Below are positions 51,401 to 58,700 of a stretch of 64,000 bases of DNA, piece by piece. Source of the stretch: Thermoplasmatales archaeon BRNA1 (lineage in GTDB: Archaea > Thermoplasmatota > Thermoplasmata > Methanomassiliicoccales > Methanomethylophilaceae); NCBI GenBank assembly GCA_000350305.1, contig CP002916.1, positions 1,054,001 through 1,118,000 of the forward strand. The letters run 5' to 3'. The position numbers were made by a program, and so were the translations under genes. The first letter of the stretch is position 1, and each line of letters starts with the position of its first letter. A model generated the notes under the pieces. That model worked only from the letters and a program-made list of their open reading frames with translations. It was not told where the DNA came from and did not search any database.

Positions 51401-52213
51401 AATGCCCTCGCGGCCAACCTCAGGAGGGACATCGTGGAGGGCATCGCCGAGGGTCTCACCCCAGATGAGGCCCGCCAGAGGAACTCCGTCCGCATATTCG
51501 GAGCCCCCTTGGGAGGTTACGGGACGGGAGTCAACTTCGCCATCGAGTCCGGCGCGTGGAAGACCGTGAACGACCTGGCCGATGTATACATCGACTGGTG
51601 CAGCAACGGATATTCCAAGGGCAACTACGGACAGAAGATGAGAGGGGAGTTCATCAGGAGATTCTCCAAGGTGGGTGTCACCGTCAAGAACATGCCGGAC
51701 AGAGAGATAGACCTTCTGGACTGCGACGATGTCTACGAGTACCTCGGGGGCATGAACGCCTTCGTCAGGGCATACGGCAGGAAGGATGCCGTCACCTACA
51801 TGGGGGACGATTCCGACCCCAAGAAGACCAAGGTCCGCAGCACCAAGGACGAACTCAGATTCGCCTTCCGTTCGAAGGTCCTCAATCCCAAGTTCATCAA
51901 CGGGCTGAAGGAACACGGATACCGCGGCGCGGCTGAAATGGCTAACCTCACCGAATATACCATGGCCTGGGGCGCCACCTCGGATGTCGCCGAAGATTGG
52001 ATGTACGAGGGACTCGCCGACAAGTTCCTGTTCGACAAGGACACCCAGGAATGGATGCAGGATGTCAACCCCTATGCGATGATGAACATCCTGAACAGGC
52101 TTCAGGAGGCCATCGAAAGGGGGCTCTGGAACGCGGACGACGAATACCGCGAGGAACTGAAGGACCTCTATATCAAGACCGAGGAGAGGATCGAGGAGAT
52201 CACCGACAGGTGA
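48458..52213 (+). CDS. cobN: CobN-like chelatase large subunit (copy 2)
   Basis: The protein has 1251 aa in one uninterrupted frame. It shares the landmarks of copy 1: IHVGTHGTIEWLPGKNVGMS, DDPGEGIQCKRRIESVLIEH, GGYVLPGPAGAPTRGNAHIL and WATDTMKTGGDDVAYILWLL, then NITGLFRDTFPNLIDLIDDA. The length is typical of CobN/ChlH. The large subunit binds the tetrapyrrole and receives the metal while a ChlI/ChlD-type motor hydrolyses ATP. The ATG at 48458 is close to the TATA and operator and has no clear ribosome binding site, so it is probably leaderless. The two CobN copies diverge from a common promoter region, so they may form alternative or mixed complexes with the ChlI/ChlD pair downstream. Gene name by family only. 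Confidence 0.9.
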   Translation: MDMNIVIISVQSADAATMAEPAQKLRELGIAPNVLALNSDDIDDDVLVYQDVVRHVRNADFIFIRCMSDTNRFKRFEKLEKVLEETSAYVLIFSGNAEVTMMTRHLFRGTDDEFRDVCRYSAARGFENEYGMMHYMARLLGKTQTTPPEPVEQRRDGYYHKGMDRDISREDYLKTLDPSKMTIGILFASSLWLYDNLAAIDALTDEIERRGMNSLPLFYSAVSYKTDGEEGTRATIRKYFTDNGKPIPDAVIIHTSFSVMYNSRQDMGVEIQERDNYYRSLLNVPMLNTLTITGEYSDFENDKVGADKHTVTNNVAFPEIDGDIITVPIAWTPRKSGMKKNVPIPDRIERVVDLAYRWAKLRHMPNSEKKVAILLWQSRPNSGVIGNAAGLDSVESIAGLLRRMSASGYIVENVPDSGRALVDEILDGVTNDLDNMSAEAMRKKAADLVPASDYIKEYSKVPQWDREMTEKDWGDPPGDICVDRDRIIIPGIVKGNVFVGYQPLRGRAEKMEQNIHDPVLFAQHQYLEYYRWIRDVFKADMVIHVGTHGTIEWLPGKNVGMSQKCDPDVVLGGLPNLYIYIVDDPGEGIQCKRRIESVLIEHMPPSMARAGQYDEIAQVERPIQEYLEHKATNDSKRRAVLVKNIYEAAKEHKMLNDIGLGDDKDPGPEGFEPHIVELHEYLSEVKDTLVRADLHVLGRVPKEDHYDEMVYSLMRLDNGDVKSLRDAFADSMGIDIQKAIDDPAGRLPSGELNSSAVDRVDDLLQEFLKYARSVKYDIQSCISKLENDLGKASKDLRESVSFMCSRVVPGIDGMTDEIDNILHGMNGGYVLPGPAGAPTRGNAHILPMGRNFYSLDPDTVPSRASWEIGKKMADQMIEKYVAEKGEFPREVGFIIWATDTMKTGGDDVAYILWLLGVRPVWSMAGGQVIGLEVVPKEELKRPRVDVSVNITGLFRDTFPNLIDLIDDAVKLVAELDESDEDNALAANLRRDIVEGIAEGLTPDEARQRNSVRIFGAPLGGYGTGVNFAIESGAWKTVNDLADVYIDWCSNGYSKGNYGQKMRGEFIRRFSKVGVTVKNMPDREIDLLDCDDVYEYLGGMNAFVRAYGRKDAVTYMGDDSDPKKTKVRSTKDELRFAFRSKVLNPKFINGLKEHGYRGAAEMANLTEYTMAWGATSDVAEDWMYEGLADKFLFDKDTQEWMQDVNPYAMMNILNRLQEAIERGLWNADDEYREELKDLYIKTEERIEEITDR

Positions 52214-52459
52214 TCACTGGTGCTTCTCCTCCCACTCCCTATCCATCTCCTCGAACCTCTTGGCGATCTCCTCATTGGAACGGTTCCTCATGAGGAGAAC
52301 TGCGGAAACGATGGTCACGAGCATCAGGATTGTGCTGAGGGCGTACATGGCCATGAGGCGCGTGTTATCGCTGTCGATGCTCACCACGACGTAGATGAAT
52401 ATTGCTAGGAGCACTGCGTAGATTGCGAGAAAAACTGTCATCACCAGTTTGGTTTTCAC
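52214..52459 (-). CDS. Small two-helix membrane protein, unknown
   Basis: The protein has 81 aa from GTG 52459 (MKTKLVMTVFLAIYAVLLAI). Two membrane helices (residues ~5-28 and ~37-58) are followed by a charged tail RSNEEIAKRFEEMDREWEEK. Its stop abuts the cobN copy 2 stop convergently. Its promoter faces the chlI copy 2 promoter, and the TTGG-N9-CCAA site at 52496-52512 lies between them, so it is probably co-regulated. It could anchor a complex at the membrane; no family is recognised. Confidence 0.65.
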   Translation of the reverse strand: MKTKLVMTVFLAIYAVLLAIFIYVVVSIDSDNTRLMAMYALSTILMLVTIVSAVLLMRNRSNEEIAKRFEEMDREWEEKHQ

Positions 52460-52495
52460 GGAAAGGCCATGTGGGTGATTACATTAAATAGTTTA

Positions 52496-52512
52496 TTGGA
52501 TGTATGGTCCAA
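52496..52512. promoter_or_regulatory. TTGG-N9-CCAA operator of chlI/chlD copy 2
   Basis: TTGGATGTATGGTCCAA between the divergent small membrane-protein gene and chlI copy 2. A TATA-like ATTAAATAGTTTA (~52483-52495) sits directly to the left, and the TTG start of chlI is 22 bases to the right. Confidence 0.75.
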
Positions 52513-52533
52513 TAAGCTATAGGGTGTGTCGAA

Positions 52534-53565
52534 TTGCAAAAACAGACTGCGTTCTTCCCGTTCACTGAGGTCGTCGGACAGGACGACATGAAAAGGGCCC
52601 TTCTCCTGAACATCATCGACCCCGGAATCGGCGGCGTGCTGATCAAGGGAGAGAAGGGGACTGCGAAATCCACCACCGTGCGTTCGCTCAACTGGATCCT
52701 CCCCTACCGCGAGGCCGTGAAGGGGTGCCCGTTCCGCTGCCAGTTCGGACGCGAGGACAGATACTGCCCCATCTGCTCGGAGAGACTCGCCAAAGGCGAG
52801 AAGCTGGAACCCGAGAAGGTCCGCATGAAGGTCATCGACCTCCCTCTGAGTGCCACCGAGGACCGTGTATCCGGAACTCTCGACCTGGAACACGTCCTCA
52901 AGACCGGGGAGAAGAAGTTCGAACCCGGTGTCCTCGCAGCGGCAAACGGCAACATCCTCTACGTCGACGAGGTCAATCTCCTCGACGACCACCTGGTCGA
53001 TCTCCTTCTCGACTCCGCCGCTATGGGCATCAACTACGTCGAGAGGGAGGGGGTTTCCTTCTCACACCCCGCTAAGTTCGTCCTCGTAGGTACCATGAAC
53101 CCCGAGGAGGGAGACCTCCGCCCCCAGCTCCTGGACAGGTTCGGACTGTCCGTGGACATCAAGGGGGAGAGGGATGTCAAGATGCGCGCCGAGGTCGTCA
53201 AGAAGAGAGTCGCATACGACGCCGACCCCGAGGCCTACATCAAGAAGTGCCAGAAGGACCTGGATGCCATGACCGAGAAGCTGGAGAAGGCCATCGCTCT
53301 GCACCCCAAGGTCATCGCCGGCGACGATGTCGTGGACATGATCGTCTCGGTCATGGTCCACTTCGGTATCGACGGACACCGCGCGGACATCACCCTAATG
53401 AAGGCCGCCAAGGCCAACGCCGCGCTCGAAGGCCGCAACAAAGTCACAAAAGACGATATTCGCCAGACGGCGGAACTCGTGCTCTCACACCGCCTGAAGA
53501 GGAAGCCCTTCGAGGAGAAGGCCCTCGACAGGGAGGAACTCGAGGCATGTCTGGAGAACCTCTGA
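52534..53565 (+). CDS. Mg-chelatase-type AAA+ ATPase, ChlI/BchI-like (copy 2)
   Basis: The protein has 343 aa from a TTG start (MQKQTAFFPFTEVVGQDDMK). It has Walker A GEKGTAKST, Walker B LYVDEVNLLDD and a four-cysteine segment FRCQFGREDRYCPIC at the same place as copy 1. No ATG or GTG occurs in frame before the conserved FPF region, so TTG is the likely start. It overlaps chlD copy 2 by 19 bases. It lies beside the cobN genes and shares their operator, so it is the best candidate motor for the CobN chelatases. Confidence 0.9.
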   Translation: MQKQTAFFPFTEVVGQDDMKRALLLNIIDPGIGGVLIKGEKGTAKSTTVRSLNWILPYREAVKGCPFRCQFGREDRYCPICSERLAKGEKLEPEKVRMKVIDLPLSATEDRVSGTLDLEHVLKTGEKKFEPGVLAAANGNILYVDEVNLLDDHLVDLLLDSAAMGINYVEREGVSFSHPAKFVLVGTMNPEEGDLRPQLLDRFGLSVDIKGERDVKMRAEVVKKRVAYDADPEAYIKKCQKDLDAMTEKLEKAIALHPKVIAGDDVVDMIVSVMVHFGIDGHRADITLMKAAKANAALEGRNKVTKDDIRQTAELVLSHRLKRKPFEEKALDREELEACLENL

Positions 53566-55427
53566 ACTGCCTCCCGTTCACAGCCGTCGTAGGCATGGAC
53601 GACGCGAAGCGCGCACTGGAGTGCGCACTGTCGTCCCCTCACATCAAGACCGTTCTTATCAGGGGCGGCGAAGGCTCTGCCAAGACCACCCTGGCCCGCG
53701 CGGCCGCGGGCGTATCCGGGAGGAAGATCGTCAACTGCCCCTTGAACGTCACCGACGAACAGCTCTTCGGCGGCATGGACATCGAGAGGACCATCCGCGA
53801 GGGCAGACCCGTTTTCGAACCCGGTCTCCTCCAGCGTGCCGACGGCAACATACTCTACATCGACGACGTCAACCTCATGGACCGCGCCATGCTCGCCGGT
53901 ATCCTGGATTCCGTCCTCACCGGCACCGTCACCGTGGAACGCGGTTCCATATCTGCAAAATATCCCGTGGACACCACCCTGGTGGCCACCATGAACCCCA
54001 ACGACAGCGACCTGTCCTCCCACGTCCTGGACAGGTTCGACCTCTGTGCCTATCCATCCCCCGAGGACGACCGCAGGGAGATCCTCCGCAGGAATGCGGA
54101 GTTCAACGCCGATCCGAAGAGGTTCTCGGAACTGTTCTCGGATGATGAGAACAAAGAGTGCCAGAAGATAGAAAGGGCATCGAAGATCATCCCTCTTGTG
54201 ACGGTCTCGGACGAACTTCTCTCCGTCATCTCCGAGCTGTGCATCAAGGTCGGTGCGGACGGTCTCCGCGGAGACCTCGCCATGATCAACTGCGCCAAGG
54301 CCCTTGCCGCCCTGAACGGCAGGGATGAGGTGATGAAGAAGGATATCGAAGAGGCGGCAGTCCTCTGCCTTCCCCACCGCCGCAACTACTCTCAGCCCCC
54401 TCCGGAACCCCCCGAGCCGCCGGAACCCCCGGAACCCGACGACAACGAGCAGGAGCCGCCTGACGACGATCAGCAGCAGGAACCCCCCGAGCCCCCTGAG
54501 CAGGAGGACAAGGACGACGAGGAGGACCAGAACCCCCCAGAGCAGCCTCCTCCCGAGCTTCCAGACCTCGAGGATATGATGTTCGAGATCGGAAGGCAGT
54601 TCAGGGTCATCGATTACCTCGCGGACAGGGAGCGCATCCCCGCACGCACCAAGACCCGCAAGGGGCGCCGCACCATGGCCCAGAGCGCCGACGGCACCGG
54701 AAGATACGCAAGGTCGAGGATTCCCGACGGCAAGACCAGCGACATCGCCTTCGATGCCACCATACGCGCCGCAGCACCCTATCAGAAGGTCAGGCACAGC
54801 GACAAGGTCTCGGTCGTCATCGAGAAGGGCGACATCAGGGAGAAGGTGCGCGAGAGGAGGTGCGGGACCACCCTGCTGTTCCTCGTGGACGCCTCCGGTT
54901 CCCTGGGAGTCAGAAGGAGGATGGCCACCGTCAAGGGGGCGATCCTCTCCATGCTCCGTGACAGCTACGTCAAGAGGGACCGCATCGGACTGATGGCTTT
55001 CCGCAGGGATTCCGCCGATATGATCCTCCCTCCCACCAAATCCGTCGAATACAGCTACAAACAACTGGAGGAACTCCCCACCGGCGGCAAGACCCCGCTC
55101 GGGGAGGCGCTCATGAAAGTGGACGAGTACATGACCGCCTATGCGAGATGCCACGTCGGGGAGAGGTGCTTCATAATCCTCGTCACGGACGGAAGGGCGA
55201 ACGTACCTCTGCAGGCCGGGGCCGATGCCAACGAGGAGGTCCAGAAGATGGCCGAGGACCTGAAGATTCCGTCGGTCAAGTGGATCGTCGTCGATGCCGC
55301 GTCCGGATTCCCACACTTCGACAACGCCGAAAGGCTCGCCGAGAAACTAGGTGCTAGATACTTCAAGCTCGAAGATCTTGATGCCGACCGTTTCGCCGAC
55401 GGCGTGAAGGCTGCCATCGACTCGTGA
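53547..55427 (+). CDS. Mg-chelatase-type AAA+/VWA subunit, ChlD/BchD-like (copy 2)
   Basis: The protein has 626 aa from ATG 53547 (MSGEPLNCLPFTAVVGMDDA). The AAA+ domain shows GGEGSAKTTLARAA and LYIDDVNLMDRAML. An acidic proline-rich linker (PPEPPEPPEPPEPDDNEQEP and similar, residues ~280-345) follows, as in many ChlD proteins, then a VWA domain with MIDAS DASGSL (residue ~450). Unlike copy 1 its Walker A looks complete. It overlaps chlI copy 2 and, with the cobN genes, gives all three chelatase subunit types in one 11-kb block. Confidence 0.9.
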   Translation: MSGEPLNCLPFTAVVGMDDAKRALECALSSPHIKTVLIRGGEGSAKTTLARAAAGVSGRKIVNCPLNVTDEQLFGGMDIERTIREGRPVFEPGLLQRADGNILYIDDVNLMDRAMLAGILDSVLTGTVTVERGSISAKYPVDTTLVATMNPNDSDLSSHVLDRFDLCAYPSPEDDRREILRRNAEFNADPKRFSELFSDDENKECQKIERASKIIPLVTVSDELLSVISELCIKVGADGLRGDLAMINCAKALAALNGRDEVMKKDIEEAAVLCLPHRRNYSQPPPEPPEPPEPPEPDDNEQEPPDDDQQQEPPEPPEQEDKDDEEDQNPPEQPPPELPDLEDMMFEIGRQFRVIDYLADRERIPARTKTRKGRRTMAQSADGTGRYARSRIPDGKTSDIAFDATIRAAAPYQKVRHSDKVSVVIEKGDIREKVRERRCGTTLLFLVDASGSLGVRRRMATVKGAILSMLRDSYVKRDRIGLMAFRRDSADMILPPTKSVEYSYKQLEELPTGGKTPLGEALMKVDEYMTAYARCHVGERCFIILVTDGRANVPLQAGADANEEVQKMAEDLKIPSVKWIVVDAASGFPHFDNAERLAEKLGARYFKLEDLDADRFADGVKAAIDS

Positions 55428-55488
55428 CATCCGACATCGGGAAAATACTAATTCTGCAGACGCGGTACTGAGCGGATGAAAACAACCC

Positions 55489-55507
55489 GGGAGGCAACCT
55501 CCGGGAA
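55489..55507 (+). promoter_or_regulatory. Leader hairpin before the DUF4177 gene
   Basis: CCCGGGAGG-CAA-CCTCCGGG with one bulged base, 15 bases before the ATG, followed by GAGGTG as ribosome binding site. A TATA-like AAAATACTAA lies near 55441-55450. It may be a stable 5' leader structure. Confidence 0.4.
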
Positions 55508-55521
55508 TCGAGGTGTGAAAA

Positions 55522-55713
55522 ATGGCAATCAAATACAAGACCGTGAACTTCAACTTCGACCTCACCGAGAGCGGAAGGCTCGACGACGTCGAGGAGGCAT
55601 CCGACAAGCTCAACGACAGCGGAAAGGACGGCTGGGAGCTCGTCAACACCGTTGTCTCCAGGATGGATCCCACCTACGTCTCCGGTTTCTTCATCTTCAA
55701 GAAGAACGAGTGA
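55522..55713 (+). CDS. DUF4177-like small protein
   Basis: The protein has 63 aa: MAIKYKTVNFNFDLTESGRL at the start, then SGKDGWELVNTVVSRMD and a closing GFFIFKKNE. The GWELVNTV followed by a hydrophobic strand ending in lysines matches DUF4177 proteins, a small alpha/beta fold of unknown role common in bacteria. It is monocistronic, with its own TATA, a leader hairpin and a GAGGTG ribosome binding site. It is short but well supported by these signals. Confidence 0.8.
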   Translation: MAIKYKTVNFNFDLTESGRLDDVEEASDKLNDSGKDGWELVNTVVSRMDPTYVSGFFIFKKNE

Positions 55714-55730
55714 ATCCTGAAACTGTATCC

Positions 55731-55751
55731 GTCCGCACATCGCGTGCGGAC
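55731..55751. terminator. Terminator between DUF4177 gene and convergent surface-protein gene
   Basis: GTCCGCAC-ATCGC-GTGCGGAC, a perfect 8-bp stem between two convergent stops; probably bidirectional. Confidence 0.65.
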
Positions 55752-55761
55752 ACATATTCTC

Positions 55762-58700
55762 TCAGAAACATCTGCGGCGGATGATTGCCGCTGCGGGAAT
55801 CGATACAAGTGCCAGAGCGAGAAGAACCCATGCAGTGTTGTCCTCCACGGCAGACACCACTGTGCGGACGGCGCCCATTCCGAGGTCCTCGGGCTCGACG
55901 CCGACGGTCACGGAGCTGAAGATAGGCTCCGACACCGACAGCATTCCGTTCACCCTGTGGATGGTATAGTTGCCGGCAACGTTGTGGCTCTCGGAATCGA
56001 CAATCGTGACGGCATCGATGACGTTGGAGCAGGCGCCCACGTCGCTTATTCTGGAACCGGCTGTCATGGTAGCAGTAAGGACATGAGTCGGGACGAGGCC
56101 GATGACCGTGAATCCGCTGGCCGTGTGCGTGCTTCCGTCATTCGCGAAGACGGCGCTGTCTGCGATGACATATACGTGACGGGCCGAAATGTGCCAGGTT
56201 ATGTTCTTGTCGGCATTTGTCCCGTCGGACCACTCGTATCCGTCCAGAAGCGAAACTACCGCAACGTACTCTCCGACATCTCTTTGCGAATTCTGTCCGG
56301 AAATATCGTATCCGTCTCCCACGGCTACTCCCACCTGCAACTGTCCGTCATATATGTGGTCGATGGCCTCTGGAATGGCGATGACGATTATGCTAATCTC
56401 CCATATCGCATAGATATTCACGGTGGATCCGTTGACTGCCGTCAGGTTCCTGACGGATTGGCCTGCATCGAAGGAGGTCCCGGATCCGTCGTTCGCCCCG
56501 TTCCATGAGACGAAGTCGTGCCCGGAGTACGTAAAGGAGCACTGCGGCATGTTGAACGGAGTATCATAGGTGGCCACGATGGGCGCCATCGAACCGCTTC
56601 CCCCGTTGGAGTTGAAGGCCACTGTATACGTTATGGGCGTCCATACGGCATTCAGCTCCAGATCCTCAGCCGGCATCAGTGAATCCACGTCGAACGCTAC
56701 ACCGGCGTGCTTCCACCCTGTGACGTAATATCCGGTCGCGACCGGGGTCTCGACATATGCGGAGATGACCGAGTTGTATTCGACCGATATGTGTACGACC
56801 GATGCTCCATTGGATGGGAATGATCCGCGCAACGTCGACAGGGTTAGGGTGTACTCGTTTATCTGGAACGAAGACTGGATGACGATCGCATCCAAACTGT
56901 AAGTGGAACCCGTTAGGGTTACCGAACTGAACACATAGGTGGCCTGGGCATAGGCGTTCCCGTTCACGGTCCAGTTTTGCCTGTATCCCGTCTTGGACAG
57001 CACCGGCAGTGTAAGCGATTCCTGATACTCCACCGTCTTGCTCATCGACAGCCCGTTCCCGGCACGGACCCATCCGGCCGGGACATCCCCCTCCTGGATG
57101 GCTTCCGAGAACGTAACCGTCTGGGACGACGTTGCCCTCACGTAATAGAGGCGGATCGTGCTCTCGTCGACGGCATCTACGGTGGTGTAGTTGGCGGGCA
57201 GGGAGTGGTCGTAGTTGAATCCCTCGAACAGTGCCGTGAACTCGGCATACTTGCTTCCCTCCGATACGGCACCCTCGCGGGTGTCGAAGAGGGCATATGT
57301 GTCGGCACCCACGTTCTTCTGGTAGATCTGGATGGTGTAGGTGAATGTGTCCCTCACCACAATGTATGCGTAGAGCGTCGTGTCCCCTTCGATGCTCACC
57401 GGCCAAGATACGGGGTTGTTGTGATCCACATCGGTGAACCATCCCATCAGGATGAAACCGTCCTGAGGCTGAAGCTGGGCCCTGACATTCACCTCGCGGT
57501 ACACATTTCCGTCCTTCGCATAGACCGTCATGACCGATGCGGTGTCACCGTAATCGACGTCCGTGATGTAGGGGTAAACGACCTCGGAATTGCTGAAACT
57601 GAAGGTACCGCTCGCCCCCACTACCCTGTACGTCACGGTATAGGTCTCGGGGCTGATGGTTCCCACGACGATGATGGCAAGCTTCTGGGCGGATGCGACC
57701 GTATAACCGAGGGCATCGCTTCCCGTCATGACCGGCGATCCGCCCTGGGTGGCGGCCAGTCCGGCAGATTCGTAATGGGCCGGAACGGAGAAGGAGAACG
57801 ACCCGTCGTACGCCAGATATGTCGGGATGCGCGTATCCAGATACTGCGCCCCGGTGACTCCCGAGGAGTCGACGGTCACGATGTTAACTATCTGCCCGCT
57901 GGTGATGCCGGTGGATCCGACGGTAACGGTCCCGACGTTGTTATACGCACCCTGACCGTCGCGGACGGTTACACCGAACACTCCGACAGAGGTGTCTACG
58001 GAATATCTGGAATAAGTGACATCGTCGACGATTTGGGTGCCCGAGTATGTCAGGGAATTGTATTCTGAACCCTTGGCGAACGAGATGGACAATCCGTCGT
58101 CCGTACCGCCGTTCAGGGTGACTAGGATACTGACGTTTGTCGTTCCCGTAAGCTGGACGTAAACCGCACAGTTGCCCGTGACGGTGAGGACCGCCGGATT
58201 GCCGACGGCGTCATCGAAAGAGCCCTCCCCGTTCAGATACCAGTTGTTGAAGATGTATCCGGAGTCTCCGGGGGCGTAGGACAAGGTGTAGGTGTCTCCG
58301 TAATGAACGGTCAGAGTGGTCTCCACTACACGGGCCCCGTGTTCGTCGAACACCGTGATTGCTCCGCCGTACGGGGAGACGATGTTCATAGTGTAGTCGA
58401 TCTCCTCCCATATAGCATACAGCGTGAGGGTGTTGTGCTCCTCATCAAACAAGCTCGTAGACAGGGACCATTCCGTGTCGATAGGTACGAACACGGCGCC
58501 ATCATCGTTAACACGGTGCGTAGTGCACCATCCGATCAGGCGGAACCCCTGGGAACAGGTTGCATTGTTACCGAAGAACGTATAATGCAGGTCCTCCGGA
58601 TCGTTACCCACCGGGTATTCGAGATGGACAGTGGGGGCCACGATCTCGATGGAACTGGAGTAGTCGGTCTCTCCCTTGATGTAACACCCGTTCTTGTCCA

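Noticed and set aside
53235-55316. Minus-strand open frame of 693 codons opposite chlI/chlD copy 2
   Set aside because: Same antisense artefact; the plus strand carries full chelatase motifs.
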